Shown piece by piece: positions 9,021 through 18,990 of a stretch of 64,000 nt of DNA. The position numbers were made by a program, and so were the translations under genes. The stretch is from an uncultured Bacteroides sp. (GTDB lineage Bacteria > Bacteroidota > Bacteroidia > Bacteroidales > Bacteroidaceae). The stretch is taken from contig NZ_CALDPF010000054.1 in the NCBI RefSeq assembly GCF_937912035.1, positions 27,248-91,247 on the forward strand. The letters run 5' to 3'. Positions within the stretch are counted from its first letter, which is position 1. Every line of letters starts with the position of its first letter. A model generated the notes under the pieces. The model saw nothing but the letters and a program-made list of their open reading frames with translations. It did no database searches and was not told the origin of the DNA.

Positions 9021-11837
9021 ATGATTATGAATAAAAATAAATTGATAATTTCTACTTTCTGTGTCGCAGTAGCTGTACAATCCAATGCTCAGGAATCTAA
9101 AGACAGTATATCTGCTGGTGTACCGGAGAAGTATGGCAAAATGGTACAAATTGGGTATCAGAAAGCACAGACACTAGAAGAAACTACTGCTTCAACTTCT
9201 ATTATATATAATGAAGAGTTTAACAAACGTAGTGCAAAGAATATTGCCAATTCTTTATTTGGTTATGGAACAGGTTTGACAGTTTTGCAAGGTGCAGGTT
9301 CTTATGCTGATCATAATCCAACTTTATTGGTAAGAGGTCTGAAAACTCTTTCAGGAACAAAAACATTGATATTGGTTGATGGTATTGAACGTGACATCAA
9401 GGATATTACAGCAGAGGAGGTTGAATCTGTAAGTATATTAAAAGATGCAGCTGCTGTAGCTTTGTATGGTTATAAAGGTATTGATGGTGTTATTAATATC
9501 ACAACTAAACGTGGTAAATATAATTCTAAAGAGATTAAATTTAAGTATGAGCATGGCAATGGTTGGCAGGTACGTAAGCCTCAATTTGTAGACAGTTATA
9601 CTTATGCCAATGCTATGAATGAAGCTTTAAAAAATGATCAGCTTTCTCCACGTTATCTGCCAGAAGAATTAGAGGCATTTAAGAGCGGAAAATATCCTTT
9701 CTTGTATCCAAATGTAGATTGGATGGGTGAAACTTTCCGTAATCACGATGCTACTAATATTTATAATATCAGTTTCCGTGGTGGTGCCAGTAAGTTCCGT
9801 TATTATGCAATGGCCGATTTGACAACAAATAAGGGTTTTATAGCTAATCCTTATATGAATGAAGGTTATTCTACTCAGGATCAATATTCAAAAGCTAACT
9901 TGCGTACAAACTTGGATATAGATTTGACTGAGAACACCAAATTGAAACTGAATATTTTAGGATCACTTTCCGAAACTAGGGCACAAAGTGGAGATTTATG
10001 GGATATGATTTACACTTTACCTTCTGCTGCTTTTCCTGCTCGCCTTGAGAATGGTGTATGGGGAGGTAATTCTATTTGGGCAGGTACAAAAAATCCTGTA
10101 GCTATGTCTCAAGCTTCTGCCTATACAAAATATCATGAAAGAACTCTTTTTGCCGATATGACATTGACGCAGGATCTTTCTATGATTACACCAGGATTGG
10201 GTGCGAGTGCTTTGTTGGCTTACGATAACTATGCCCAGTATTATGAGGATCATTCCAGAACATTTGTTTATGGTAGTAATACTGTAACCGCATGGGAAAA
10301 CGGTGTACCTACAGAAACAGCTTATTATACAGATGGTAAAGATTCTTCTATGGGAACCGGATCAAGTTGTAATGCTTTTACCCGTGCGTTTAATTTTGCA
10401 GCTACTTTGTTCTATGACAAGCAGATTAATGATGATAATAAGATTTATAGTCAGTTGAAGTGGGATTATGAATATCGTAATAATAAAGGTGTAGACCAAA
10501 CATGGTATAGAGGAAATGCATCTTTCTTTACTCATTATGGCTATAAAGATAGATATTTTGCAGATTTGACATTAGTGGCTTCTGTTTCTAATATGTTGGC
10601 TCCAGGTCATAGATGGGGATTCTCACCAACTTTAGGTTTGGCTTGGGTTATGTCAAAAGAAGACTTCCTAAAGGATGTTTCATGGATTGACTTTATGAAG
10701 TTACGTGCATCTGCAGGTATTATCAATACAGACCGTATCCCTGAATCCAATTATTGGGAACAAACATACGGAAGCGGTAATGGTTATGCATTTGATACAA
10801 ACTACTCTGTAGGTACCAGTTCTTGGACATTAGGACGTTTGGCTTCTCTTAATTCTACTCATGAAAAAGGTTATAAATATAACTTCGGTTTGGATATGAG
10901 TTTGTTTAAGGGGTTGGATATTAATTTTGATACATATTATGAAAGACGTTCTGATATTTGGGTATCTTCAAGCGGTCATTATTCCAGTGTGTTAGGTTTT
11001 ACAGCTCCGTATGAAAATGGTGGTATCGTTGATAGTTGGGGAGCTGAACTTGGAGTGAAATATAATAAGCAGTTCGGAGATGTATTACTTAATCTAGGTG
11101 GAAATCTGGCTGTAGCTAAGAATAAAATAGTAGAGCAGATGGAAGAACCGAAAATGTATGAGAACCTTGTTACAACAGGAGATCGTTTAGAGCAAATTTA
11201 CGGTTTGGTAGCTGAAGGTCTTTTTAAGGATCAGGCGGAAATAGATGACAGTCCTAAACAGTCTTTTGGAACAGTACGTCCAGGTGATATCAAGTACAAG
11301 GATATTAACGGTGATAAAGTAATTGATGCAAATGATAAGGTTGCTATAGGTTACAGTACTTCAGCTCCTGAAATCTATTATTCTTTCAATTTAGGAGTAG
11401 AGTGGAAAGGTCTTGGTTTAGATGCTATGTTCCAGGGTACAGGACGTTATTCAGCTGTATTGAATACTAAGAGTTTATATTGGCCTTTAGTTAACAATAC
11501 TACAATATCTCAAGAATATTATGATAACCGTTGGACTGAAGATAATCTTGATGCTAAGTATCCACGTTTGAGCTCTCAAAGTAATGAAAACAATTATCAG
11601 ACTAATACATTGTGGCTGGCAGATCGTTCTTTCTTGAAGTTACGTTCTGTAGAATTATATTATAAGTTCCCACAAAATATGGTAAAGAAAAGCAAAATCT
11701 TAAGTAATGCCAAGATTTACGTAAGAGGAATTGATTTACTTTGTTTTGATAAAATAAAGATTTCTGATCCGGAATCTTATGGAGCAACTTATCCTTTGAC
11801 AAGCAGTGTTGTTGCAGGTTTGACTATTGAATTTTAA
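9021..11837 (+). CDS. SusC-family TonB-dependent transporter without the regulatory-like N-terminal domain (pair 2)
   Basis: A 938-residue outer-membrane transporter. After the signal peptide (start either 9021 or the ATG at 9027; M-N-K-N-K-L-I-I-S-T-F...S-N-A-Q) the protein goes almost straight into the plug (T-A-S-T-S-I-I-Y-N-E-E-F-N-K-R-S-A-K-N; I-L-V-D-G-I-E-R-D-I-K-D-I; I-L-K-D-A-A-A-V-A-L-Y-G-Y-K-G). The carboxypeptidase-regulatory-like domain present in the other two SusC proteins of the window is missing, which explains the shorter length. The barrel and the terminal T-I-E-F are intact. It sits in one operon with pair 1 and its own SusD at 11853. The two adjacent pairs may take up different fragments of the same polymer. 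Confidence 0.92.
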   Translation: MIMNKNKLIISTFCVAVAVQSNAQESKDSISAGVPEKYGKMVQIGYQKAQTLEETTASTSIIYNEEFNKRSAKNIANSLFGYGTGLTVLQGAGSYADHNPTLLVRGLKTLSGTKTLILVDGIERDIKDITAEEVESVSILKDAAAVALYGYKGIDGVINITTKRGKYNSKEIKFKYEHGNGWQVRKPQFVDSYTYANAMNEALKNDQLSPRYLPEELEAFKSGKYPFLYPNVDWMGETFRNHDATNIYNISFRGGASKFRYYAMADLTTNKGFIANPYMNEGYSTQDQYSKANLRTNLDIDLTENTKLKLNILGSLSETRAQSGDLWDMIYTLPSAAFPARLENGVWGGNSIWAGTKNPVAMSQASAYTKYHERTLFADMTLTQDLSMITPGLGASALLAYDNYAQYYEDHSRTFVYGSNTVTAWENGVPTETAYYTDGKDSSMGTGSSCNAFTRAFNFAATLFYDKQINDDNKIYSQLKWDYEYRNNKGVDQTWYRGNASFFTHYGYKDRYFADLTLVASVSNMLAPGHRWGFSPTLGLAWVMSKEDFLKDVSWIDFMKLRASAGIINTDRIPESNYWEQTYGSGNGYAFDTNYSVGTSSWTLGRLASLNSTHEKGYKYNFGLDMSLFKGLDINFDTYYERRSDIWVSSSGHYSSVLGFTAPYENGGIVDSWGAELGVKYNKQFGDVLLNLGGNLAVAKNKIVEQMEEPKMYENLVTTGDRLEQIYGLVAEGLFKDQAEIDDSPKQSFGTVRPGDIKYKDINGDKVIDANDKVAIGYSTSAPEIYYSFNLGVEWKGLGLDAMFQGTGRYSAVLNTKSLYWPLVNNTTISQEYYDNRWTEDNLDAKYPRLSSQSNENNYQTNTLWLADRSFLKLRSVELYYKFPQNMVKKSKILSNAKIYVRGIDLLCFDKIKISDPESYGATYPLTSSVVAGLTIEF

Positions 11838-11852
11838 TGATTAATTTTTAAA

Positions 11853-13568
11853 TTGAATTTTTATATGAAACTTAAGAATATATTAAGTGGAGTTGCCTGT
11901 ACATTAGCTTTGACATCTTGTAATTGGGATTATCATGAATATTCCAATTACGGTAAAGATTATGTGCAGGAAACTTACGACAATGTGATAGGTATGGTTA
12001 CCAATATATATGCCATGTTGGATTATGATTTTGGTCAAACATATAGTGGTGGAATGTTAGCTTCTGCTTGTGATGAAGCAGAATATGCTTACGTATCCAA
12101 TGATATTTGTGACTTTACTAATGGATCATGGAGTCCGGCAAATCCAATGTCTTCTATTTGGACATCAAGTTTTAAAGGTATTCAGGCATGTAATCAATAT
12201 TTGGCAGAATTTCAGGGGCTTACTTTTGATGAACTTAAACTGAACGATGACTATCGTGCTCAAATGTTCCGTTATCATAATAGTTTCAATGAGGCACGTT
12301 TTTTGAGAGCTTATTTCTATTTCAATCTGGCTCGTGCTTATGGTGATGTCCCTTATTTTACAGAGATGGTTTCAACAGATAAAGTTAATACATTGACTCG
12401 CACTCCGGTACAAGAAATTTTCAATTCAATAATCGAGGAATGTGATGAGTTATACTTCAAATTACCAGCTGATTATACAAAACTTGGACTTGATGGTATA
12501 AGTCCGGCAGAAAACGGTCGTGTAACTCGTTATGCGGCATTAGCTTTGAAAGCCAGAGCTGCATTGTATGCAGCAAGTCCTTTGTTTAATAAGAATAATG
12601 ATAAAGAGCTGTGGAAAAGAGCTGCTGAAGCGAACAAGGCTGTTATAGATACTTGTGCTAAATATGATTTTAAGCTTGGTGAATATACTGAATTGTGGGG
12701 ACCTGATAACTGGACAAACAAGGAAATGATTTTTGTTCGTCGTTATTTTGTAAATGGTGGAGACAATGTAATGGAAGGATATAACTTCCCAATGGGTGTT
12801 CCTGGTGGTAAATCAGGTAACTGTCCAACACAGAATCTGGTTGATGCTTATGAAATGAAGGCTACAGGTAAGTTATGGAATGAACCAGGAAGTGGTTATG
12901 ATCCTGCTAATCCTTATGAAGGTCGTGATCCACGTTTTGCAATGACAATTGTAAAAAATGGAGATACTAAATGGCCTTCTAAAAATGCCAGTCCTATAGA
13001 GACCTTTTATGGTGGCTTAAATGCTGAGCCTCTCTCTGGTGCAACACCTACAGGTTATTATTTGAAGAAATATTTGGATTCTGCTATTGATTTAAGTGCA
13101 AGTAGTACTACTAATAAAGCACGTCATTCATGGATTACTTATCGTTTGGGTGAGTTTTACTTAAATTATGCAGAAGCAGTATTTAAATATACGGAATCGG
13201 CAGATGACCCTTCTGAATATGAAATGACAGCACGTGAAGCTGTAAATGTAATCCGTAATCGTGTTGGAGTTGAAATGCCTCCGTTGCCAACAGGACTCTC
13301 TTCTCAGGATTTCTGGACAAAATATCAGAATGAACGCATGGTTGAGCTTGCTTTTGAAGGTCATCGTTTTTATGATTTAAGAAGATGGAAAGAGGGTGAT
13401 AAATTGAAGAGTATTACAGAAATGAAACTGACTAAAAATCCTGACGGTTCAATTACATACGAACGTAATGTAGTGAACCGTACTTGGGACGAAAAAATGT
13501 ATTTATTCCCAATTCCTCAGTCTGAACGTTTAAAAAATCCTAATCTGGAACAGAATCCGGGATGGTAA
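11853..13568 (+). CDS. SusD/RagB-family lipoprotein (pair 2)
   Basis: A 571-residue surface lipoprotein paired with the SusC at 9021. The start is probably the ATG at 11865 (M-K-L-K-N-I-L-S-G-V-A...L-A-L-T-S-C), which places the lipobox Cys near residue 18-23 depending on start. SusD motifs include N-E-A-R-F-L-R-A-Y-F-Y-F-N-L-A-R-A-Y-G-D-V-P-Y, the late V-E-L-A-F-E-G-H-R-F-Y-D-L-R-R-W-K, and the terminal L-E-Q-N-P-G-W. It is the last gene of the 3825-13568 operon and is followed within 10 bases by a long perfect hairpin terminator. Confidence 0.93.
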   Translation: MNFYMKLKNILSGVACTLALTSCNWDYHEYSNYGKDYVQETYDNVIGMVTNIYAMLDYDFGQTYSGGMLASACDEAEYAYVSNDICDFTNGSWSPANPMSSIWTSSFKGIQACNQYLAEFQGLTFDELKLNDDYRAQMFRYHNSFNEARFLRAYFYFNLARAYGDVPYFTEMVSTDKVNTLTRTPVQEIFNSIIEECDELYFKLPADYTKLGLDGISPAENGRVTRYAALALKARAALYAASPLFNKNNDKELWKRAAEANKAVIDTCAKYDFKLGEYTELWGPDNWTNKEMIFVRRYFVNGGDNVMEGYNFPMGVPGGKSGNCPTQNLVDAYEMKATGKLWNEPGSGYDPANPYEGRDPRFAMTIVKNGDTKWPSKNASPIETFYGGLNAEPLSGATPTGYYLKKYLDSAIDLSASSTTNKARHSWITYRLGEFYLNYAEAVFKYTESADDPSEYEMTAREAVNVIRNRVGVEMPPLPTGLSSQDFWTKYQNERMVELAFEGHRFYDLRRWKEGDKLKSITEMKLTKNPDGSITYERNVVNRTWDEKMYLFPIPQSERLKNPNLEQNPGW

Positions 13569-13573
13569 ATAAG

Positions 13574-13605
13574 AAAGGGGAAACTGAATATTCAGTTTCC
13601 CCTTT
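13574..13605 (+). terminator. Terminator of the double SusC/SusD operon
   Basis: A perfect 32-base palindrome (AAAGGGGAAACTGAAT and its complement) followed by a T-rich run. The symmetry means it could also stop transcription from the other side. Confidence 0.85.
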
Positions 13606-13627
13606 TATTCTATTTTGAGGTTAAATA

Positions 13628-13635
13628 TACTTTTG
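13628..13635 (+). promoter_or_regulatory. Probable -7 element for the NigD-like gene
   Basis: TACTTTTG matches TAnnTTTG and lies about 100 bases before the NigD-like start, just after the terminator. No convincing -33 element and no operator box are seen. Confidence 0.4.
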
Positions 13636-13732
13636 TATCTTTACAATATAAATTATAAGGAGATATTTAAGTTTGTTATTCTAATTGATAAGTCTTTATT
13701 GTATTGACGAATAGACTTGTAAGTATTGAAAA

Positions 13733-14500
13733 ATGATTATGAAGAATTTATTTGTTTTATTGTCGTTTTGTATTGTAATATTTTTAGGCTCTTGTTTGAG
13801 TGAGGAAAATGAACGTTGGTCTGATTTTTCAGGTGTGTATGTAACTGTAGCGGGAGATGATGTTCAGGGTTATCGTCTGTATACTGACTTTGATGCTGTT
13901 TTAGAACCAACCCAAGAAAGTCTTAGTCAATTGGAATGGTTAAAAGAGGCTAGGCGTGTGATAGTTGGTTTTGATATGATTGAGGAAACGGAGGAATTAA
14001 AACCAGGTCAAGTATATTCTGTTATATTGAAATCTGCTCAGCAAATACCAACATTTATTGTAGGAGTAGATACGTTAAGTGTAGATTACCAAAATGGAGG
14101 TAAAGATTCAATTGCTCTTAAAAATGAACCTATACGTTCAATTGAAGAAAGTAAAGGTTCGTTTTATGTAAAAAATGGGTATTTAAATTTAGTACCAACA
14201 TTTGATTATTCTCCTGTTAATCCTGTTTATTTTTTGTTGTATTATGACGGTGTGAAAGATATTGATGTTGTTAATAACAAGTTTTGTCTAAATCTTTACT
14301 TTAATAATAGTACTGAGTCTCCTTATGGTGAAATTTCTTCATTTATCAGTATGGAAATACCTTATGGAATTTATTCTAGGTTTATTGGTGCTGGAAAAGA
14401 AGATTCAGACTCAATAACTTGCCGTTTGAATGTTGAAGCATTTTCAGGAAATAAAGAAATCGAATGTAAGTTATCTCTTAAAGACTTGCAATTACCATGA
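13733..14500 (+). CDS. NigD-like lipoprotein
   Basis: A 255-residue protein (start 13733 or the ATG at 13739) with a lipoprotein signal ending F-L-G-S-C at about residue 21. The layout resembles NigD-like proteins of Bacteroidota: after the lipobox, a short strand-rich domain (G-Y-R-L-Y-T-D-F-D-A-V-L-E-P-T...R-R-V-I-V-G-F-D-M-I) and then a C-terminal beta-sandwich-like half (Y-F-L-L-Y-Y-D...K-F-C-L-N-L-Y-F-N-N). The family's function is not established. It stands alone between the SusC/SusD terminator and the operator-controlled promoter at 14570, so it is not clearly part of the enzyme operons. Confidence 0.6.
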   Translation: MIMKNLFVLLSFCIVIFLGSCLSEENERWSDFSGVYVTVAGDDVQGYRLYTDFDAVLEPTQESLSQLEWLKEARRVIVGFDMIEETEELKPGQVYSVILKSAQQIPTFIVGVDTLSVDYQNGGKDSIALKNEPIRSIEESKGSFYVKNGYLNLVPTFDYSPVNPVYFLLYYDGVKDIDVVNNKFCLNLYFNNSTESPYGEISSFISMEIPYGIYSRFIGAGKEDSDSITCRLNVEAFSGNKEIECKLSLKDLQLP

Positions 14501-14534
14501 TTATTATAGACAGTATGATCTGTTAAGTTTTAGG

Positions 14535-14600
14535 TGTACAATTACCTATGTAAATTGGATTATTTTCTATTTGTTATACAGTGTATTAGGAATACTTTTG
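14535..14600 (+). promoter_or_regulatory. Tandem operator boxes with -33/-7 promoter for the PL22-like operon
   Basis: Two boxes lie exactly 21 bases apart: TGTACAATTACCTAT (14535-14549) and TGGATTATTTTCTAT (14556-14570). They are followed by TTTG (14570-14573), 19 bases, and TACTTTTG (14593-14600), a textbook Bacteroidota promoter. Transcription should start near 14607, which places the true start codon of the next gene at 14633. Confidence 0.7.
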
Positions 14601-14632
14601 TGTATTCACATATAAAAAAACTGTATAATATC

Positions 14633-15961
14633 ATGAGAAAATTTTTTCTTTCAATTTCATTCTTTATGCTTTGTGGTGGATATGTTTCTGCCCAGTTTGG
14701 TAAATGTACACCGTCAGAGATGACCAGTTATAAAGATGCTCAGACCGGGCATACAATCACAGTATTGACTGATACTTTACAAAATGACCGCTTTCTTTAT
14801 CAAACTGATCCTATGTGGACATCTGATGGAAAATATCTGATATTTCGTTCATCAAGCCGTGCTGGTGACAAAGAACAAGAAGAAATCATGCCGGATGGCA
14901 AAAAGCGCAAATGGAGGCCAACACAGATGTTTTTTATTGAGATGTCTACCGGTAAAATAATTCAGGCTACAGAAGGTACTGATTTGGGAGGCATATATTT
15001 GGCAAATAAAAGTAATCGTATGTTCATCAGCAGGAAACAGCAAGGTAAATGGAACATGTACGTTATGAATCTTGATAAATTTTTTGAAGATGTGAAACGT
15101 CAGAAAGTTGGACATCCTGCTGATTATGAAAGTCTGATTGGTACTTTCCCTACAGAAATGGGACGTCCGGGAGGCTTTGCTGTAGACTGTAACGATGATT
15201 ATGCTTATATTACTGTAGAGCGTGAAGGAACACCTGAGGAGATGGAACGTATGAATAAGAATACATTTAAACCTGAAGGTAATCAGCCGATAAAGATTCA
15301 GCCAACTTTATGTGGTATTCGTAAGATGAACCTGGCAACAGGAAAAGTGGAAAAGGTGATTGATACCGAGTTTAAAGTTGGTCATATCCAAACCAGTCGT
15401 TTTACATCTGGAGAGATAGTTTTCTGTAATGAGACAGGCGGTGATGCTCATCAACGTATGTGGTTTTGTACTGCTGATGGAAAAGTATTTAAACCGTTGT
15501 ATAAAGAAACAGCTCTTGATTGGGTAACTCATGAAACATTTGCTTCGAAAGACTATGTATATTTTAATGTTTTAGGTTTCCAGCCACGTTTACGTAAGCA
15601 GGCCAATGGTATTCTACGCATTAACTTACGTACTGATGATGTAGATTTGTTGGGGCAAGTTGAAATGGAGAAGGATCGTCAGGCTATTGAGGGACAGTTA
15701 GTTGGACGTGGTTTTTGGCATTGTAATGCCAGTCGTGATGATAGATGGGCTGTAGGTGATACATTTGGTGGAAATGTTTGGCTGATTAATCTACAGACTG
15801 GTGAACGTCATCAGTTAGTTTCAGATACAAAAATGCGTCCTGACCATGCACATCCTAGCTTTAGTCCTGACGGAACTAAGGTACTTTTACAATCCGGTCA
15901 TTTTACAAATGGAAAACGATTAAATTTAATGATGGTGGATATTTCTTCATTTGATAATTAA
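14633..15961 (+). CDS. PL22-like (oligogalacturonate lyase-type) beta-propeller protein
   Basis: A 442-residue secreted protein. An upstream in-frame ATG (14534) lies before the promoter, so 14633 (M-R-K-F-F-L-S-I-S-F...V-S-A-Q) is the real start and gives a clean signal peptide. WD40/TolB-like blades are visible (D-P-M-W-T-S-D-G-K-Y-L-I-F-R-S-S; H-P-S-F-S-P-D-G-T-K-V-L-L-Q-S). The C-terminal H405-A-H407-P-S-F-S-P-D-G resembles the metal-binding end of oligogalacturonate lyases. The Gln that, as I recall, precedes the two histidines in PL22 aligns here with Arg402, so activity on oligogalacturonides is uncertain. Other His residues that could take part are H273, H300 and H363. It leads the operon with GH2 (gap 23 bases) and PL11. 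Confidence 0.65.
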   Translation: MRKFFLSISFFMLCGGYVSAQFGKCTPSEMTSYKDAQTGHTITVLTDTLQNDRFLYQTDPMWTSDGKYLIFRSSSRAGDKEQEEIMPDGKKRKWRPTQMFFIEMSTGKIIQATEGTDLGGIYLANKSNRMFISRKQQGKWNMYVMNLDKFFEDVKRQKVGHPADYESLIGTFPTEMGRPGGFAVDCNDDYAYITVEREGTPEEMERMNKNTFKPEGNQPIKIQPTLCGIRKMNLATGKVEKVIDTEFKVGHIQTSRFTSGEIVFCNETGGDAHQRMWFCTADGKVFKPLYKETALDWVTHETFASKDYVYFNVLGFQPRLRKQANGILRINLRTDDVDLLGQVEMEKDRQAIEGQLVGRGFWHCNASRDDRWAVGDTFGGNVWLINLQTGERHQLVSDTKMRPDHAHPSFSPDGTKVLLQSGHFTNGKRLNLMMVDISSFDN

Positions 15962-15984
15962 TAAATTCATATAATAAGTAAACT

Positions 15985-18900
15985 ATGTATAGACTTTTAT
16001 TTATATTTCTGATTAGTTTTTGGATGTACCCTTTGTCTGCAATGGAGCAAAGTGTACGTGGAAAGTATAATTTCAATGCAGAGTGGCTTTTAAATATAGG
16101 TGACAATGCTGATGCAAAAGAGATTAAGTTTGATGATCGTAATTGGAAACGTGTTACTTTACCCCGTCCATTTAATGAAGATGAGGCTTTTAAACTTAGT
16201 ATTGAACAATTGACAGATACTGTAGTATGGTATCGTAAGCACTTTCGTTTGCCTGCAGGTTCAAAAGGGAAGAAAGTGTTTGTAGAGTTTGAAGGAGTAC
16301 GTCAGGGAGCTGACTTTTATATTAATGGAAAAACTATAGGATTACATGAAAATGGAGCAATGGCTGTAGGTTTTGATTTGACTCCTTATATTCGTTATAG
16401 TGGCGATAATGTATTGGCTGTTAGAGTTGACAATAATTGGAACTACAGAGAACGTGCGACGAATACCAAATATCAATGGAGTGATCGTAATTTTAATGCT
16501 AATTATGGTGGAATTCCTAAAAATGTATGGTTGCATGTGACAGATAAATTGTATCAGACACTTCCTTTATACAGTAATCTGAAAACAACCGGTGTTTATA
16601 TATATGCAAATGATATACGTGTAAAATCAAGAAAAGCTGTTATACATGCAGAATCTGAGGTATATAATGAATACAGTCGCGCTAAAGAAGTCCTTTATCG
16701 TGCAGAGCTAATAGATCGTGACGGACAACTTCTGAAAACTTTTGAAAGTACACCAGTAGTTGTTGCTCCTGGTGAGAAAGTAGTATTGAAAGCATTTTCC
16801 GAGGTTGATAACCTTCATTTCTGGAGTTGGGGATACGGTTATTTGTATGTAGTAAGAACTAGTTTGTGGGTTGACGGCAAGAAGATAGATGAAGTCGACA
16901 CTCGCACTGGTTTTCGTAAAACCCGTTTTGGGAAAGGTATGATTTGGTTGAATGACCGTGTTATTCAAGTAAAGGGCTTTGCTCAACGCACTAGTAATGA
17001 ATGGCCTGGAGTAGGTATGAGTGTTCCGGCATGGCTAAGTGATTATAGTAATGGTTTGATGGTAGAAGGAAATGCTAATCTGGTACGCTGGATGCATATT
17101 ACTCCTTGGAAGCAGGATATTGAATCTTGTGACCGTGTCGGTTTAATGCAGGCCATGCCTGCCGGTGATGCTGAAAAGGATAGACAGGGACGTCAGTGGG
17201 AACAACGTGTGGAACTTATGCGAGATGCTATTATATACAATAGAAATAATCCTAGTATTATTTTTTATGAGTGTGGAAATGAATCTATTAGCAGAGAGCA
17301 CATGAATGAGATGAAAGCAATACGTGATCAGTATGATCCAAATGGGGGACGAGCTATCGGTTCTCGTGAGATGCTTGATATACGTGAGGCAGAGTATGGT
17401 GGTGAAATGCTATATATAAACAAAAGTAAGCATCATCCTATGTGGGCAATGGAATATTGTCGTGATGAAGGTTTACGTAAATACTGGGATGAATATTCTT
17501 ATCCGTATCACAAGAATGGTGAAGGAAACGATGCTTTCCGCTCTGCTATGACTAATAAGGTTCAGAAAAAGGTAGATGCAAGAGCTTATAACCATAATCA
17601 GGACTCATTTACAATAGAAAATGTGATAAGATGGTTCGATTATTGGCGGGAACGTCCTGGTACTGGTGATCGTGTAAGTTCAGGAGGTGTCAAGATAATA
17701 TTCTCAGATACTAATACTCACTATCGTGGAGTTGAAAATTATCGTCGTAGTGGCGTAACAGATCCTATGCGAATCCCTAAAGATCCGTTCTTTGCACATC
17801 AGGTAATGTGGGATGGATGGGTTGATATTGAAAATCCACGAATCCATATAATAGGCCATTGGAATTACAATGATACGGTTGTAAAACCTGTCTATGTTGT
17901 ATCTAACACGGAACAGGTAGAATTGTTCTTGAATGGTAAATCTATGGGACTTGGAAGACAAACACATCGTTTTCTGTATACCTTTGACAATATAGCATTT
18001 ATTCCTGGAAAGTTGGAGGCTGTTGGTTATGATGAAAATGGCAAAGAAACTTGTCGTACAGAACTTACTACATCAGGTGAGGCTGAGCAAATAAAATTGA
18101 GTGTCATACAAAATCCAAAAGGCTGGAAGGCTGATGGAGCTGATATGATATTGCTACAGGTAGAGGTGACTGATAAGGACGGTAATCGTTGTCCGTTGGC
18201 TAATAACCTTATCCATTTCGATTTGGAAGGACCTGCTGAGTGGCGTGGAGGTATTGCTCAAGGACCTGATAACTATATTTTGTCTAAAGATTTACCTGTA
18301 GAGTGTGGTATTAATCGTGCGTTGATTCGTTCACTTGTAGATTCAGGAAAGGTACATATTAAGGCTACTGCTGATGGTTTGAAACCTGCTGAGTTAGAAT
18401 TGTCTACTTTGCCAGTTGAAGTAGAACATGGACTTAGCAATTATATACCTGGTGATGAGTTGGAAGGCCGCCTTACTCGTGGTGAAACACCATTATCCCC
18501 TTCTTATACTATTACCAAAGTAGATGTTGGAATCCTTTCAGCATCAGCAGGGGCAAATACTGATAAAGCCGTAAATAGTTTTGATGATAATGAATTAAGT
18601 GAATGGTCTAACGATGGACGTTTACAGACTGCTTGGATTACATATAAGATGGAGCGTAGAGCTATGGTTGATGAAATTTGTATGAAACTTACAGGTTGGC
18701 GTATGAGAAGTTATCCACTGGAAATATATGCAGGAAAAGAACTTATATGGAGTGGAGATACAGAAAAAAGTTTGGGCTACATACATCTGAATGTAAAACC
18801 TGTATTGGCAGATGAGATTACTATTCGTTTGAAAGGGGCAAGTAAAGAAGGAGATGAATTTGGACAGATTGTTGAGGTTGCTGCTCCTGCTGCAGGTGAA

Positions 18901-18990
18901 TTGGATTTGTTTAAAGCTAAAAATGGTGATAAGACAAATCATGAATTAAGAATTGTAGAAATTGAGTTTAAGGAAAATCTGAATCAATGA
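15985..18990 (+). CDS. GH2 family glycoside hydrolase (probable beta-galactosidase-like), large form
   Basis: A 1001-residue secreted enzyme. Domain order: signal peptide (1-19), jelly-roll sugar-binding domain (V-W-Y-R-K-H-F-R-L-P; F-Y-I-N-G-K-T-I-G-L-H), Ig-like domain, TIM barrel (~310-600), then extra C-terminal beta domains including an F5/8C-like region near 850-990 (A-V-N-S-F-D-D-N-E-L-S-E-W-S). E433 in Y-E-C-G-N-E-S is the expected acid/base. E490 in M-W-A-M-E-Y-C is a candidate nucleophile. Exact specificity cannot be read; other GH2 in RG-I loci act on side-chain galactose or similar sugars. The stop overlaps the start of the PL11 gene (ATGA at 18987), so translation is probably coupled. 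Confidence 0.85.
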   Translation: MYRLLFIFLISFWMYPLSAMEQSVRGKYNFNAEWLLNIGDNADAKEIKFDDRNWKRVTLPRPFNEDEAFKLSIEQLTDTVVWYRKHFRLPAGSKGKKVFVEFEGVRQGADFYINGKTIGLHENGAMAVGFDLTPYIRYSGDNVLAVRVDNNWNYRERATNTKYQWSDRNFNANYGGIPKNVWLHVTDKLYQTLPLYSNLKTTGVYIYANDIRVKSRKAVIHAESEVYNEYSRAKEVLYRAELIDRDGQLLKTFESTPVVVAPGEKVVLKAFSEVDNLHFWSWGYGYLYVVRTSLWVDGKKIDEVDTRTGFRKTRFGKGMIWLNDRVIQVKGFAQRTSNEWPGVGMSVPAWLSDYSNGLMVEGNANLVRWMHITPWKQDIESCDRVGLMQAMPAGDAEKDRQGRQWEQRVELMRDAIIYNRNNPSIIFYECGNESISREHMNEMKAIRDQYDPNGGRAIGSREMLDIREAEYGGEMLYINKSKHHPMWAMEYCRDEGLRKYWDEYSYPYHKNGEGNDAFRSAMTNKVQKKVDARAYNHNQDSFTIENVIRWFDYWRERPGTGDRVSSGGVKIIFSDTNTHYRGVENYRRSGVTDPMRIPKDPFFAHQVMWDGWVDIENPRIHIIGHWNYNDTVVKPVYVVSNTEQVELFLNGKSMGLGRQTHRFLYTFDNIAFIPGKLEAVGYDENGKETCRTELTTSGEAEQIKLSVIQNPKGWKADGADMILLQVEVTDKDGNRCPLANNLIHFDLEGPAEWRGGIAQGPDNYILSKDLPVECGINRALIRSLVDSGKVHIKATADGLKPAELELSTLPVEVEHGLSNYIPGDELEGRLTRGETPLSPSYTITKVDVGILSASAGANTDKAVNSFDDNELSEWSNDGRLQTAWITYKMERRAMVDEICMKLTGWRMRSYPLEIYAGKELIWSGDTEKSLGYIHLNVKPVLADEITIRLKGASKEGDEFGQIVEVAAPAAGELDLFKAKNGDKTNHELRIVEIEFKENLNQ

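Noticed and set aside
14534..14632. Extended start of the PL22-like gene at 14534
   Set aside because: The stretch contains the operator and a perfect -33/-7 promoter, and the extension destroys the signal peptide that begins at 14633.
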